From Lelliottia nimipressuralis (GTDB lineage Bacteria; Pseudomonadota; Gammaproteobacteria; Enterobacterales; Enterobacteriaceae): 64,000 nt of DNA. The stretch lies in NCBI RefSeq assembly GCF_004115925.1, contig NZ_SDDX01000019.1:186001-250000 (forward strand). The letters are read 5' to 3'. Positions 43,821-54,239 of the stretch are shown piece after piece; position 1 is the first letter of the stretch; every line of letters starts with the position of its first letter. The translations under genes were made by a program, and so were the position numbers. Under the pieces are notes generated by a model. It was not told the DNA's origin. It saw only the letters and a list, made by a program, of their open reading frames with translations, and searched no databases.

Positions 43821-43831
43821 GTTTCCTGCGA

Positions 43832-44785
43832 TCAGGACTTGAGTGAGGCAAACGCCGCCCGGATTTCCTCTTCGGGCAGCTGAATCCCGATAAAGACCAT
43901 GGTGCTGTGCGGCGTTTCATCACCCCACGGACGGTCCCAGTCGGCGCTGTAGAGGCGCTGAACGCCCTGGAACAGCAGGCGGTTTGGCTCGCCGTCAATC
44001 CACAGCATCCCTTTGTAGCGCAGCAGTTTGTCGGCAAACGATAGCAGCAGATTTTCCATCACGCGGGACACGGCGCTGATATCGACCGGATAATCCAGCT
44101 CGACCACGATAGAGGTGACATCGTTCTGCTTATCGCCGATAAAGTGGAAGCGTGGTTTTGAGGTGACGTTCTCCTCCAGCATAAAGCCGTTGGTGTTGAA
44201 CAGCTGCGCCAGGTCGATATCACCGTGGACCACCGTATAAATCGGCGCGCGGGCGTTGATGCGCGTGAGGCGTTCACGCAGTTTTTCGGCGTCGCCAGCC
44301 ACGTCGGTTTTGGTCAGCAGAATGCGGTCCGCGTAACCTACCTGCGACTGGGCGATGGTGAACTGGTTCATCTGCTCGTCGGCATGGACCGCATCCACTA
44401 GCGCAATCACGCCGTCCAGCTGGTAACGCTGGCAGAGGATCTCATGGGAGAAAAAGGTCTGGATAATCGGGCCGGGGTCGGCCATACCGGTGCATTCGAT
44501 CACCAGGCGGTCCAAGGCGATATCGCCGCGATCGCGGCTGTCGAGCAGATCGAGCAGAGCGTCTTCCAGCTCGTTTGAGCGAGTGCAGCAGATACAGCCG
44601 TTGGTCAGGGTTGTGATCTGGGTGGCGCGATCGCCTATCAGCTGGTCGTCAACAGAGACTTCGCCGAATTCGTTTTCGATCACCGCGATTTTAAAGCCGT
44701 GCTGTTCGTTGAGGATGTGGCGCAGCAGGGTGGTTTTGCCCGCGCCGAGAAAGCCGGTTAACAGGGTGACTGCAATGGGGGTCAT
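43832..44785 (-). CDS. yjiA: COG0523 GTPase YjiA (metal chaperone family)
   Basis: A 317-residue G3E-family P-loop GTPase. GFLGAGKTTLLRHIL is the Walker A motif, ENEFGEVSVDDQL the switch region, and NGCICCTRSNELEDALLDL the metal-binding CxCC motif. LLTKTDV gives the base-recognition NKxD-type motif. Members insert or traffic metals, usually zinc. AAAGGAG overlaps the yjiX stop codon, ten bases upstream, so the genes are coupled. This is the conserved E. coli order. Confidence 0.95.
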   Translation of the reverse strand: MTPIAVTLLTGFLGAGKTTLLRHILNEQHGFKIAVIENEFGEVSVDDQLIGDRATQITTLTNGCICCTRSNELEDALLDLLDSRDRGDIALDRLVIECTGMADPGPIIQTFFSHEILCQRYQLDGVIALVDAVHADEQMNQFTIAQSQVGYADRILLTKTDVAGDAEKLRERLTRINARAPIYTVVHGDIDLAQLFNTNGFMLEENVTSKPRFHFIGDKQNDVTSIVVELDYPVDISAVSRVMENLLLSFADKLLRYKGMLWIDGEPNRLLFQGVQRLYSADWDRPWGDETPHSTMVFIGIQLPEEEIRAAFASLKS

Positions 44786-44795
44786 GTTCTCTCCT

Positions 44796-44999
44796 TTAGC
44801 AACAGCGTACGCCGCCTTTGCCATCGCCGCCGTAGCGCGCTTGCTGGCGCTCGCGGAAGAATTCTGTGTAGGTCATGTACGGTTTATCCGGATGGTTGGT
44901 CTGCATATGTTCAACGTAGTTGTCATAGTCCGGAATGCCAATCAGCATTTTCGCCGCCTGACCGAGGTATTTTTTTGCTTCGCCTAAGTTACCAAACAT
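44796..44999 (-). CDS. yjiX: YbdD/YjiX family small protein
   Basis: A 67-residue protein: [32 protein letters not shown] and then [24 protein letters not shown], the signature of YjiX/YbdD, with a Cys-Cys end. YjiX is found downstream of CstA-type transporters and is thought to assist them. Here it follows btsT on the same strand, separated by a pair of REP-type repeats. Confidence 0.94.
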   Translation of the reverse strand: MFGNLGEAKKYLGQAAKMLIGIPDYDNYVEHMQTNHPDKPYMTYTEFFRERQQARYGGDGKGGVRCC

Positions 45000-45018
45000 T
45001 GTGCCATCCAGATAGAAA

Positions 45019-45090
45019 AAGCCCGGCGACGCTACGCTTGCCGGGCTTACAGGTATTGCGTAGGGCGGGTTAGCGTAGCCGCCACCCGCC
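45019..45090. repeat. REP/BIME-type palindromic repeats between btsT and yjiX
   Basis: Two imperfect palindromes: GCCCGGCGACGCT ... CGCTTGCCGGGC (about 45021-45045) and GGCGGGT ... ACCCGCC (45064-45090). The first has the GCT-A-CGCTT centre of enterobacterial REP elements and resembles the repeat at 50324-50350. REPs in such places modulate mRNA stability between btsT and yjiX. Confidence 0.8.
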
Positions 45091-45096
45091 AGGGTT

Positions 45097-47250
45097 TTAG
45101 TGGTGTGAAGAGGTCTTCACGCCGCCTTCCGGTACAGGCACATACGGGGTTTCTTTATCCGTACGCCCTTCGGCGTTGCGCACTTTCATCCAGGTTTTGA
45201 TGCCGTAGAAGATGATGCTGTAGACCACGACCAGGAACAGAATGCTTAAACCGGCGTTGGTGTAGTTGTTCACAACGATATGGTTCATGTTGGCAATCTG
45301 CTGTGCCGTCAGGTCACCGCCGCCTGCGGCAATTTTCGCTTTGTACTGGTTAGCCATAAACAGGAAGCCTTCCAGCTGCGGGTTGGTGCTGAACAGTTTC
45401 AGACCCAGCGCCCAGGTGGTGCACAGAAGCAGCCACAGCGCCGGAACGACCGTCACCCAGATGTATTTGGTGCGTTTCATCTTCACCAGCACCACGGTAC
45501 CCAGGACCAGCGCCACGGCAGCCAGCATCTGGTTAGAGATACCGAACAGCGGCCACAAGCTCTTCACGCCGCCCAGCGGGTCAACGACGCCCTGATACAG
45601 CAGGTAACCCCACAGGCCCACACAGCCCGCGGTGCCCAGAACGCCCGCCACCAGAGAGTCGGTTTTCTTCAGGAATGGCACGAAGTTACCGAGCAAGTCC
45701 TGGAGCATGAAGCGGCCCGCACGGGTACCGGCGTCCAGCGCGGTCAGGATGAACAGCGCTTCGAACAGGATGCCGAAGTGGTACCAGAAGCCCATGTCAG
45801 CCCATGGCAGCACTTTGTGGAACACGTGTGCGATACCGACGGCCAGGGTTGGTGCGCCACCGGCACGGTTCAGAATCGATGGCTCACCGATGTCTTTTGC
45901 GGTCTGCATGATTTGCTCAGGCGAGATCACAAAGCCCCAGGAGCTGACGGTCGCCGCCGCGTGTGCGCTGGCGTCTTTCAGCTGTGCCATAATCAGCGCT
46001 GCGTTGTCGCCACCCATCTCATGCAGGTTTGGCATGGTGATGCCAAGGCCCGCAGGTGGGGTGTTCATCGCGAAGTACAGACCTGGCTCGATGATGGACG
46101 CTGCAACCAGTGCCATGATCGCCACGAAGGATTCCATCAGCATTGCACCGTAACCGATAAAGCGCGCGTCGGTTTCGTTGGCCATCAGCTTCGGCGTGGT
46201 GCCGGAGGCAATCAGGGCGTGGAAGCCAGATACGGCGCCACAGGCGATGGTGATAAACAGGAACGGGAACAGCGCGCCTTTCCACAGTGGACCGGTACCG
46301 TCAATGTACTGGGTCACGGCTGGCATTTTCAGTTCCGGGTTGATGATCACGATACCAATCGCCAGACCGACGATGACACCGATTTTCAGGAACGTCGCCA
46401 GGTAGTCACGCGGGGCCAGAATCAGCCAGACCGGCAGCAGGGCGGAGATAAACGCGTAGCCGATCAAGGCGAAGGTAATGGTGGTGTCTTTGAAGGTCAG
46501 CGCCGGGCCCCAGTACGGGTCGTGAGCGATGATACCGCCGAAGTAAATGGACGCCACCAGCAGCACGATACCAATCACGGACACTTCACCGACACGGCCC
46601 GGACGGATAAAGCGCATGTAGATACCCATGAACAGCGCAATCGGTACGGTCGAGCAGACGGTGAACACACCCCATGGACTTTCTGCCAGGGCTTTCACCA
46701 CGATCAGAGCCAGCACCGCAAGGATGATGATCATGATCAGGAAGCAGCCAAACAGGGCAATGGTGCCCGGCACGCGGCCCATCTCTTCTTTGATCATCTC
46801 ACCCAGAGAAGCCCCGTTACGACGGGTCGAAATGAACAGCACCATGAAGTCCTGCACCGCACCTGCCAGAACCACGCCGGCGAGCAGCCACAGAGTACCC
46901 GGCAGGTAACCCATCTGCGCGGCAAGCACCGGCCCAACCAGCGGGCCTGCACCAGCAATCGCGGCAAAGTGGTGACCAAACAGCACATAGCGGTTGGTAG
47001 GAACGTAGTTCAGGCCGTCATTGTTAATGACCGCCGGAGTGGAACGCGTCGGGTCGAGTTTCATGACCTTCTGCGCGATGTAAAGACTGTAGTAGCGGTA
47101 CGCTACCAGATAGACGGAAACCGACGCGACCACGATCCACAGGGCGCTTACGTGTTCGCCCCGGCGTAATGCGACAACCGCCAGACAGAAAGCACCGAGG
47201 ATCCCGAGGAGCGCCCAGGGTACGTGCTTAAGTAGTTTTTTCGTATCCAT
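45097..47250 (-). CDS. btsT: Pyruvate:H+ symporter BtsT (CstA family)
   Basis: A 717-residue inner-membrane transporter with about 18 membrane segments, very close to E. coli BtsT (YjiY), which imports pyruvate with protons under the BtsSR system. [29 protein letters not shown] is the conserved CstA core. The start ATG has an AGG 8 bases upstream. A perfect CRP consensus (47442-47457) lies about 190 bases upstream, fitting control by carbon status. yjiX and yjiA follow it on the same strand. Confidence 0.95.
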   Translation of the reverse strand: MDTKKLLKHVPWALLGILGAFCLAVVALRRGEHVSALWIVVASVSVYLVAYRYYSLYIAQKVMKLDPTRSTPAVINNDGLNYVPTNRYVLFGHHFAAIAGAGPLVGPVLAAQMGYLPGTLWLLAGVVLAGAVQDFMVLFISTRRNGASLGEMIKEEMGRVPGTIALFGCFLIMIIILAVLALIVVKALAESPWGVFTVCSTVPIALFMGIYMRFIRPGRVGEVSVIGIVLLVASIYFGGIIAHDPYWGPALTFKDTTITFALIGYAFISALLPVWLILAPRDYLATFLKIGVIVGLAIGIVIINPELKMPAVTQYIDGTGPLWKGALFPFLFITIACGAVSGFHALIASGTTPKLMANETDARFIGYGAMLMESFVAIMALVAASIIEPGLYFAMNTPPAGLGITMPNLHEMGGDNAALIMAQLKDASAHAAATVSSWGFVISPEQIMQTAKDIGEPSILNRAGGAPTLAVGIAHVFHKVLPWADMGFWYHFGILFEALFILTALDAGTRAGRFMLQDLLGNFVPFLKKTDSLVAGVLGTAGCVGLWGYLLYQGVVDPLGGVKSLWPLFGISNQMLAAVALVLGTVVLVKMKRTKYIWVTVVPALWLLLCTTWALGLKLFSTNPQLEGFLFMANQYKAKIAAGGGDLTAQQIANMNHIVVNNYTNAGLSILFLVVVYSIIFYGIKTWMKVRNAEGRTDKETPYVPVPEGGVKTSSHH

Positions 47251-47441
47251 AGTTAGACCTGGTTTTTTAGCTGGAAAAAGGGCCTGAGTTTGTTTTGAGG
47301 AGGTATTGATTAATGCTGAGGCGATCTTGCCAGATCGTCGCGCGTGTAAAGGAAGGTAAATAGGTGAGTGGTTGATTGCGGTGGTTAAGCGGTCAAAGAC
47401 CGGGGCGAGTGGTTAAGGCTCGCCGCCAGCGGTCTGGTTTA

Positions 47442-47457
47442 TGTGATTGAGATCACA
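47442..47457. promoter_or_regulatory. CRP-binding site upstream of btsT
   Basis: TGTGATTGAGATCACA is a perfect match to the CRP core TGTGA-N6-TCACA. It lies 185-208 bases before btsT and just beyond the 3' end of the WYL regulator gene, so btsT is the likely target. Confidence 0.7.
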
Positions 47458-47461
47458 TCGT

Positions 47462-48364
47462 TTATTCGAGGGCGTCGGCGGTAGCAGCTGTCATGTAACC
47501 TTCGAGCGTGTCGAAGAGTTTGTCCCGCAGCCACTGAGGCTCCAGCACCTGAATGTTCGGCAGCCAGTAGAAGATGAGCGGCAGGATCTGATTTTCATGT
47601 GCCGCCTGACAGCGGATCGTCACCCCATCGTCGCTTTCTGCGACCACCTCCTGCTCTGGCAACAGGTCCCGGCGCGTGAAGTAGTGCGAGATACTGTGGT
47701 TGGTAAACACTTTTACCTCGAAGGTCTCTTCACTCACCCACGGGTCGAGATTTTTTTCCAGTAATTCAGCCGTATCGCTATCCAGCGAAAAGGTCTCTTT
47801 TTGAATATCCAGCCAACTGATCTGGCTTAATGAAAAGGATTTCAGCCTGCCATTTTCCGTAGCTTGTAAATACCATATATTTTTTTTGTTAATTAATTTG
47901 TATGGATTAATGAGCCGGGTTTTGTCTTTATAAACTATCTGGCAAACGTGACGCTCTTTTATCGATTTTTCAATTGTAGTGAGATGGCGACGAATATCAT
48001 TCTGAACCGAGTGCTCAGCGTCGTTGTTGAGGATCAGAATATGATTCTCTTCCACGCGCGCTTCCAGACTCTGCCAGAACGCGGTGCCTCTGTCAGGGAA
48101 ATAACTGTCAGCATTCAAAAAGTTAGCGACAGCGTTGTGCAGCCCTTGCCCGCTGGGATTTTGCTGGGCGTGAATCAGGCGATACAGACCATTTCCCGTG
48201 TGCTGAACAATTGGCGACAGCGCATTCAGATCCCGATATACCGTACGTTCGGTTATTTTATATTTTTGCATCAGATCGCTGCGGTTAACGACGCCGTTTA
48301 AATGCAGCTCCATAAGAATATCGACGAGTCGTTCAGCAGAGCGGCTGCGGGCTGGAGTTGTCAT
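47462..48364 (-). CDS. HTH-WYL transcriptional regulator
   Basis: A 300-residue regulator: an N-terminal winged helix (SAERLVDILMELHLNGVVNRSDLMQKYKITERTVYRDLNAL), a WYL domain in the middle with YKLINKKNIWYLQATENGRLKSFSLSQI (W-Y-L), and a WCX-type C-terminus. WYL proteins sense nucleic-acid or nucleotide ligands and often sit in defence or accessory regions. The middle of this gene is more AT-rich than its neighbours, suggesting acquisition. It lies between btsT and tsr, where E. coli K-12 has no such gene next to tsr. The target is unknown. Confidence 0.85.
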   Translation of the reverse strand: MTTPARSRSAERLVDILMELHLNGVVNRSDLMQKYKITERTVYRDLNALSPIVQHTGNGLYRLIHAQQNPSGQGLHNAVANFLNADSYFPDRGTAFWQSLEARVEENHILILNNDAEHSVQNDIRRHLTTIEKSIKERHVCQIVYKDKTRLINPYKLINKKNIWYLQATENGRLKSFSLSQISWLDIQKETFSLDSDTAELLEKNLDPWVSEETFEVKVFTNHSISHYFTRRDLLPEQEVVAESDDGVTIRCQAAHENQILPLIFYWLPNIQVLEPQWLRDKLFDTLEGYMTAATADALE

Positions 48365-48545
48365 ATTATATTCCCGTTTAGTGCGGTGAGGATCTCTGAA
48401 GAATAAGGATGCCACTGACAGAATATGTCAGTGCGACAGAGATAAAATTTATCTTATGGAATATATAACGGCGCGATTTAGGATAAACATTAATAGTTTT
48501 TTGCGAAATCATCCGTAAATGTTCAAATCATCAACACGATTTTCG

Positions 48546-48572
48546 TAAAGTTTTCCCTAACCAGGCCGAAAA
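48546..48572 (+). promoter_or_regulatory. Sigma-28 (FliA) promoter of tsr
   Basis: TAAAGTTT, 11 bases, then GCCGAAAA: a near-perfect match to the flagellar class 3 consensus (TAAAGTTT-N11-GCCGATAA). It lies 31 bases before the tsr start. Confidence 0.9.
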
Positions 48573-48603
48573 TTCTGTTATCTGTCTGATGGAAAGAGAA
48601 AAC

Positions 48604-50274
48604 ATGTTAAATCGTATCAAGATTGTCACCAGCTTGTTGCTGGTTTTGGCTATTTTTGGCCTGTTACAACTGACATCCGGTGGTCTTTTCTTTAATGCCC
48701 TGAAGCATGACAAAGAAAACTTCACTGTCCTACAAACTATTCGCCAGCAACAATCCACGCTGAACGGCAGCTGGGTCGCGTTGCTGCAAACCCGTAATAC
48801 CCTGAACCGCGCGGGTATTCGCTACATGATGGATCAGAGCAATATCGGCAGCGGCGCAACCGTTGCAGAGCTGATGCAGATTGCGTCCGCTTCCCTGAAG
48901 CAGGCGGAGAAAAACTGGGCCGACTACGAAGCACTGCCGCGCGATCCGCGTCAGAGCGACGCTGCCGCCATGGAGATCAAGCGTAACTATGATATCTATC
49001 ACGGTGCGCTGGCCGAGCTGATTCAGCTGCTGGGCGCAGGTAAGATCAATGACTTCTTCGATCAGCCGACCCAGAGCTATCAGGATGGTTTTGAGAAGCA
49101 GTATGTGAACTACCTGCAGCAGAACGATCATCTGTATCAGACCGCCGTGGATGACAGCAACAGCTCTTACACTCAGGCGATCTGGGTGCTGATCAGCGTG
49201 CTGATCGCGGTGCTGGTGGTGATCGTCGGCGTCTGGCTGGGCATCAAGCAATCCTTGATCTCGCCTTTGAATCGTCTGATCGACAGCATCCGTCATATCG
49301 CCAGCGGCGATCTGGTGAAGCGCATTGACGTCGAAGGCACCAACGAGATGGGACAGCTGGCCGATACCCTGCGTCATATGCAGAGCGAGCTGGTGAGCAC
49401 CGTGGGTGACGTGCGTAACGGCGCGAACGCGATTTACAGCGGCGCGAGCGAAATCTCTGTCGGCAACAACGACCTCTCTTCTCGTACCGAGCAGCAGGCC
49501 GCGTCTCTCGAAGAGACCGCTGCCAGCATGGAACAGCTGACCGCTACCGTGAAGCAGAACGCCGAAAACGCCCGTCAGGCGAGTAATCTGGCGCTGAGTG
49601 CATCCGAGACCGCGCAGAAAGGCGGGAAAGTGGTGGATAACGTGGTGCAAACCATGCGTGACATCGCCGGCAGTTCGCAGAAAATCGCTGACATCATCAG
49701 CGTGATCGACGGTATTGCCTTCCAGACCAACATCCTGGCGCTGAACGCCGCCGTCGAAGCTGCGCGCGCAGGTGAGCAGGGCCGTGGATTTGCGGTGGTG
49801 GCAGGCGAAGTGCGTAACCTGGCACAGCGTAGCGCCCAGGCGGCACGCGAAATCAAGAGCCTGATCGAGGACTCCGTAGGCCGCGTTGAGCTGGGTTCTA
49901 CTCTGGTGGAAAGCGCCGGTGAAACGATGGGTGAAATCGTGAATGCGGTGACCCGCGTGACCGACATTATGGGCGAAATCGCCTCTGCGTCTGATGAGCA
50001 GAGCCGCGGTATCGACCAGGTCGGCCTGGCTGTGGCGGAGATGGACCGTGTGACGCAGCAGAACGCCTCGCTGGTGGAAGAGTCCGCAGCGGCAGCCGCC
50101 GCGCTGGAAGAGCAGGCGAGCCGTCTGACGCAGGCTGTGGCGGTCTTCCGCATTCAGCAAGAGCAGCAGAAATCACGCGATAACGCCGGTCTGAAAACGC
50201 CAGTAATCTCGGCGAAGGGGCGTAAAGCAGCTGCCGCGACGACCGCGTCCAGTGAAAACTGGGAAACCTTCTGA
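48604..50274 (+). CDS. tsr: Serine chemoreceptor Tsr
   Basis: A 556-residue methyl-accepting chemotaxis protein close to E. coli Tsr. It has an N-terminal membrane helix, a periplasmic four-helix ligand domain ([11 protein letters not shown]), a second membrane helix (about 190-212), HAMP, methylation helices and the conserved signalling tip ([37 protein letters not shown]). The C-terminal NWETF pentapeptide binds CheR/CheB. The ATG at 48604 gives the family start [11 protein letters not shown] FliA promoter precedes it. Confidence 0.96.
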   Translation: MLNRIKIVTSLLLVLAIFGLLQLTSGGLFFNALKHDKENFTVLQTIRQQQSTLNGSWVALLQTRNTLNRAGIRYMMDQSNIGSGATVAELMQIASASLKQAEKNWADYEALPRDPRQSDAAAMEIKRNYDIYHGALAELIQLLGAGKINDFFDQPTQSYQDGFEKQYVNYLQQNDHLYQTAVDDSNSSYTQAIWVLISVLIAVLVVIVGVWLGIKQSLISPLNRLIDSIRHIASGDLVKRIDVEGTNEMGQLADTLRHMQSELVSTVGDVRNGANAIYSGASEISVGNNDLSSRTEQQAASLEETAASMEQLTATVKQNAENARQASNLALSASETAQKGGKVVDNVVQTMRDIAGSSQKIADIISVIDGIAFQTNILALNAAVEAARAGEQGRGFAVVAGEVRNLAQRSAQAAREIKSLIEDSVGRVELGSTLVESAGETMGEIVNAVTRVTDIMGEIASASDEQSRGIDQVGLAVAEMDRVTQQNASLVEESAAAAAALEEQASRLTQAVAVFRIQQEQQKSRDNAGLKTPVISAKGRKAAAATTASSENWETF

Positions 50275-50280
50275 TGTAAA

Positions 50281-50308
50281 AAAGCGCCCTGTTCAGGCGG
50301 GGCGCTTT
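50281..50308. terminator. Terminator between tsr and opgB
   Basis: AAAGCGCCC and GGGCGCTTT are perfect nine-base arms with a ten-base loop; the A-tract on the left makes a good T-tract for the leftward opgB transcript. Confidence 0.75.
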
Positions 50309-50323
50309 AGGCATTTGTGATGT

Positions 50324-50350
50324 TGTCGGGTGGCGCTGTGCTTACCCGAC
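50324..50350. repeat. REP-type palindrome
   Basis: GTCGGG ... CCCGAC with the conserved GGCGCT / GCTTAC interior, the same REP type as at 45021. It lies between the tsr terminator and the opgB stop. Confidence 0.75.
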
Positions 50351-50368
50351 ATACACGCAGATGTGCCG

Positions 50369-52660
50369 TTAACCGGCGTTCTGTACCACTTTCATTTCGA
50401 CCATCCCAATCCCCAGTTTGCGCGGCGAATGCCCGAGAATATTGCCCTCGTTCGTTGATTGCGGATCGGGCGGAACGATCACGACCGTATTGCTGCGAGA
50501 CGGGTTCTCGAAATGCAGCGTGGTGGTACTCACTTCGTTGCCAAGGGTTATCGTCTGCTCTTTGTCGCCGATACGCACCGGGATCGGTTTGTTGGCATTC
50601 GGGCCGAAGGCTTTCGCGGTGATCACCAGATCAAATTTCTCCGGCAGCGGTTGGGCGTATTCGATTTTCACCTCATCGCCGAGCTGTGCGTTGGACCAGC
50701 GTCCCCAGGATTCCGGGCGCGAAATACCGCTAAACTGCTTCACCTCTTCCGGCGCTCCCGCCACGTTAAACACGAAGCTGTCAGCTTTATAGCGAATATC
50801 GTTATCGACCACTTTCAGCATATCCACGTTGCGCTGATAGCGGTCGGTGTTAATCACCGTATCCTTGAACGCGGTTTTGCCTTTCCACTGATCTTTATCG
50901 ACGCGCTGCACGATTTGTTCGCCGCCGAGCTGGCCTTGCGACACGCACCAGTCCGTTGAAATCGACAGCGGCTGGGACCACAGCTGGCCCATTTTGTAGC
51001 AGCGATCGATCCAGACGAAGTTATCGCGCGGGGCGAAGTCGGCCAGCTGGAAGCGCAGCGGCGCGGAGTATTCGCTCTCCGGCAGCGGTTCGACGCGGTT
51101 ATCGGAGACGCGCAGCAGCAGCGGCAGGCGGAAATGGCTGCCCGAGAAGGCAATCATGTTTTTCTGCTGGTCGATGGTGAAATCTTTCATCTCTTTCGGG
51201 AAATTCCACAGGCGGATCACGTCCGGTTTCCACGCCAGAATCTTCTCTTTCATATTGAGGAAGACTTCAGAGAGCGACTGGCCGGAGAGCGTGCTGCGCC
51301 CCAGCCCGATGAAGTTATCGCCGCCCAGAATATCCAGCACCGTTGCGCCGTTATCCATGGTGTTACGTTTCGTGGCGATGACCTCCTGCTGAGGCTGGTC
51401 GCCGCGCATCACAAAGAACAGGTTGCTTCGATCCTGCTTGTTCAGCTCATCCCACGCGGTGTTTTTCATCGCCAGATGGTCGGAAGAGACCACGATCACC
51501 GTGTTTTTGAAATACGGCGAGGTTTTGATTTTATTGATAAACGCGGCGATGTGTTCCTGGCTGCAGGTCACGGCGCTGAACGACTGATTGTCCTTGCCGT
51601 TGATCGCGTATTTTTTGCGCTCGCAGGTGCGCGAGATAAAGCCGTCCGGGTGGTGTGTATCCACGGTTAAGGCAAACAGTGAGAAGCGTTTGCCGGATTT
51701 AGACAGCTCCTCGAATTTCTTCCAGGTTTCGTCCAGCACCGTGTCGTCGTAGAAGCCCCAGTCATTGCGATAAGACGGGTCGGCGACGGTGGTTTTTAAC
51801 TCTTCAGCACCGTAAAGGTGATCGAAACCGTGGGATTTCAGGAACACGTCTTTCCCGGCGAAGCGCAGGTTGGCCCCCTGCATGAAGTAGTTTTCGTAGC
51901 CGGAGTTTTTGAGGATATCGCCGAGGCAAATATTCTGCGGGAAGAAGCTCGACATCGACGCGGAGGCGTTACCCTCGAACGGCGCGAACAGCGGAATGCC
52001 GCACTGAGAGGCGACCATCCCGGCGATGGTGTAATCGGTGCCCGGCAACTGCGCCGTGTGGCTGAAGTCCAGCCCTTCGTCTTTCAGCGGACCGAGATCT
52101 GGGGTCAGGTTCGGGAAGGCGTCGTTATCGAAATAGGTGCGCTCAAGGCTCTCGCCGTAGATATAAACCAGATTCAGTTTCGGGTGGGCGATGGTTTTTG
52201 ACGGCTCTTTGTAATACGCGGTGAAATCGGTATCGCCGTCGCGGGACTGGGATTTCACCAGCTCCGTAATCTGATGGAAGGCCGGGCTGGCATCAACGGA
52301 ACCGAGCGCCAGCACCAGGGCCAACAGGCTATAACCCATATGATGCGGAAGATGGCGGCGGCGACGCAGCACCCAGCCGAGGGTACCAAACACCGCCACT
52401 AGCGCCAGAACCAGCCCTGCGCCAGGAAGTATGTACTTACTAACTCCTGCGCCCGTCAGACTATTGGTGAGTGTGTACAGCACGGCGTCGTTGATGCCGT
52501 CACCGGTAAAGTAATCGCTGGCGTACAGGGTAATGTTTAAAACAATAAAAATACCCAACACCAGTAATGTGGCAATAAACCACCAGGTGTTGCGGCCGGC
52601 CTTCCAGGCATAGATGCCAACGGAAGCCAGGAACAGGGCAAGGGAAATAAACTCTGACAA
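50369..52660 (-). CDS. opgB: Phosphoglycerol transferase I OpgB (MdoB)
   Basis: A 763-residue inner-membrane enzyme, identical in length to E. coli MdoB. Four N-terminal membrane helices (about 1-130) are followed by a periplasmic sulfatase-fold domain of the LTA-synthase type: [16 protein letters not shown] carries the metal/nucleophile region (ESLERT), with [10 protein letters not shown] and [11 protein letters not shown] further metal ligands. It transfers phosphoglycerol from phosphatidylglycerol to periplasmic glucans. Confidence 0.96.
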   Translation of the reverse strand: MSEFISLALFLASVGIYAWKAGRNTWWFIATLLVLGIFIVLNITLYASDYFTGDGINDAVLYTLTNSLTGAGVSKYILPGAGLVLALVAVFGTLGWVLRRRRHLPHHMGYSLLALVLALGSVDASPAFHQITELVKSQSRDGDTDFTAYYKEPSKTIAHPKLNLVYIYGESLERTYFDNDAFPNLTPDLGPLKDEGLDFSHTAQLPGTDYTIAGMVASQCGIPLFAPFEGNASASMSSFFPQNICLGDILKNSGYENYFMQGANLRFAGKDVFLKSHGFDHLYGAEELKTTVADPSYRNDWGFYDDTVLDETWKKFEELSKSGKRFSLFALTVDTHHPDGFISRTCERKKYAINGKDNQSFSAVTCSQEHIAAFINKIKTSPYFKNTVIVVSSDHLAMKNTAWDELNKQDRSNLFFVMRGDQPQQEVIATKRNTMDNGATVLDILGGDNFIGLGRSTLSGQSLSEVFLNMKEKILAWKPDVIRLWNFPKEMKDFTIDQQKNMIAFSGSHFRLPLLLRVSDNRVEPLPESEYSAPLRFQLADFAPRDNFVWIDRCYKMGQLWSQPLSISTDWCVSQGQLGGEQIVQRVDKDQWKGKTAFKDTVINTDRYQRNVDMLKVVDNDIRYKADSFVFNVAGAPEEVKQFSGISRPESWGRWSNAQLGDEVKIEYAQPLPEKFDLVITAKAFGPNANKPIPVRIGDKEQTITLGNEVSTTTLHFENPSRSNTVVIVPPDPQSTNEGNILGHSPRKLGIGMVEMKVVQNAG

Positions 52661-52931
52661 CAGCTTATCCTCAATAGCGCCAGTCGCTTAGCTGGCTAAC
52701 TGATTATTTTTTGGTTGATACAATTTAATGGCGAAGTCACATAGCTGCAATTCTAGTGTCACTAAAATGTGCTGTTGTTAGGATTTGGTTTAGAAAGTGG
52801 AAATTTTGATCGCCGTCGCATCGCGTTATACGCGGGCTGAGACGTAAAAGAATGAGCAAAATACGAGTCTAGCGCCGCGTTGTCAGAGTAACGGAACAAT
52901 CGCGGCGTGTTGTGGCAGAAAATGGGATGAA

Positions 52932-53417
52932 TCAGGAGAGGAAATTAACGCCTTGTTTCAGCACCAGATCGCAGGCTTTGGTCTTCACCTGTTTCGCCAG
53001 CGCGGAGTCACCGAGGGTGCTCAGGTTCAGCTGTTGGCCGTCTTTAGCATTTAGCAGGCCCTGGATCCCATCCATATAGTTGGTGTCCTGCTTCTGCTCT
53101 TGCGTATCCAGCCCCAGTTTATCTAATACCTGGTTTTTAATGTTCTGCGTGTCAGTGACTGACGCCAGCTTCTGCTTGGCGCAGTAGCCCAGAATACCCG
53201 CCGCGTTGTTCATGGTGCCAGCGCTCAGACTCTGATTGCTGCCGCCCAGCAGGCTGGTGAGGGACGAAGCAGACAGCCCGCCGCTCTGGGCGCTACCGCT
53301 GCTTTTGCTCAGTTCGTTCGCTGCGCTGGAGAGTGACTCCTGCCAGGAGGCCGCGTGGGCGGCACCGGTGAGCAGAACGACGCTAAATGCTGTGCTGAGA
53401 AGAAGATTTTTTTTCAT
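52932..53417 (-). CDS. yjjA: DUF2501 secreted protein YjjA
   Basis: A 161-residue precursor with a signal peptide (MKKNLLLSTAFSVVLLTGAAHA). The mature protein is Ser/Leu/Gln-rich with the DUF2501 segment GTMNNAAGILGYCAKQKLASV and two Cys (GYCAK, TKACDLVL) that could form a disulfide. The function is unknown. The ATG at 53417 matches the family start. It lies downstream of dnaC, as in E. coli. Confidence 0.92.
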   Translation of the reverse strand: MKKNLLLSTAFSVVLLTGAAHAASWQESLSSAANELSKSSGSAQSGGLSASSLTSLLGGSNQSLSAGTMNNAAGILGYCAKQKLASVTDTQNIKNQVLDKLGLDTQEQKQDTNYMDGIQGLLNAKDGQQLNLSTLGDSALAKQVKTKACDLVLKQGVNFLS

Positions 53418-53429
53418 AAAATGCACTCT

Positions 53430-53448
53430 AAAAGGCCCTTATCGGGCT
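53430..53448 (-). terminator. Small hairpin with T-tract between dnaC and yjjA
   Basis: On the leftward strand GCCC-GATAA-GGGC is followed by CTTTTAG, between dnaC and yjjA. Weak to moderate terminator. Confidence 0.5.
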
Positions 53449-53500
53449 GGAAGTGGCTTCAGTATATACCTGTGAAAGGCGCGCCATTCCTGGAAATATC

Positions 53501-54238
53501 CTAATACTCTTTGCCGGTAACGCGATCGCGGTAGCTATCCCAGGTGAAGTTCACCCATAAGCTGTTGCCGAGGCGCATGCGGTCCATGACGCGCTCACCC
53601 AGCAGCTTGGTCATCTCTTCCGCTTTATGGTTGGTGAGCATGCCGGTCGGGCGCTTCGACGAGGAGCGACGGTCAACGATCTGATTGATAATTACTTTTT
53701 CGTAGCGGGATTCGGTCTGGACGCCGATTTCGTCAATAACCAGCAGGTCGACGTTGCTCAGATCGTTCAGCAGTTGCTCTTCCGTGGTTTCGCGGTTGCT
53801 GAAGGTGTCTTTCATCGCCGACATGATGTCTGCGACGGTAATGATCAGAACCGATTTTCCGCGCAGCAGCAGCTCATTACAGATGGCCGCCGCAAGGTGG
53901 TTTTTGCCGGTGCCCGGTTTGCCGCTGAAGATAAAGCTGGCGATGCTGCCGTCGAACTCTTCGACATACTGGCGTGCTTTGGCGAGGGCCATCATCTGAC
54001 CGTCGTTTTCCACGCGATAGTTATCGAAGGAACAGTTCTGATGCAGGGGACGAATGCCGGAGCGGTTGAAGGTACGCTGCATTTTCATGGCGCGGTTTTC
54101 CCGCGTCAGGGCTTCTGAGCGCATCTTTCCCTGCTCTTTTTGCCAGGCCAGCAGCTCTTCACCCGAGGTGAAGGCTGGCTTCACGTTGGCAGGCATCATT
54201 TTTTGCAGACGTTTCATCAGGTCGCCGACGTTTTTCAT
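53501..54238 (-). CDS. dnaC: Replicative helicase loader DnaC
   Basis: A 245-residue AAA+ ATPase, the length of E. coli DnaC. It loads DnaB onto DNA with DnaA or the restart primosome. The N-terminal DnaB-binding part (MKNVGDLMKRLQKMMPANVKPAF) is followed by Walker A (FSGKPGTGKNHLAAAI), Walker B (DLLVIDEIGV) and the Arg-containing MDRMRLGNSLW region. The start at 54238 is set by homology; its ATG comes directly after the dnaT stop. Confidence 0.97.
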   Translation of the reverse strand: MKNVGDLMKRLQKMMPANVKPAFTSGEELLAWQKEQGKMRSEALTRENRAMKMQRTFNRSGIRPLHQNCSFDNYRVENDGQMMALAKARQYVEEFDGSIASFIFSGKPGTGKNHLAAAICNELLLRGKSVLIITVADIMSAMKDTFSNRETTEEQLLNDLSNVDLLVIDEIGVQTESRYEKVIINQIVDRRSSSKRPTGMLTNHKAEEMTKLLGERVMDRMRLGNSLWVNFTWDSYRDRVTGKEY

Positions 54239-54239
54239 A

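Noticed and set aside
45280-47169. 629-codon open frame on the plus strand opposite btsT
   Set aside because: It is an antisense shadow of a well-conserved gene: composition is dominated by His, Gln, Arg and Asp, there is no ribosome site, and no domain is visible.
48730-50160. 476-codon open frame opposite tsr
   Set aside because: Antisense shadow of the chemoreceptor gene; low-complexity His/Gln/Arg content and no family features.
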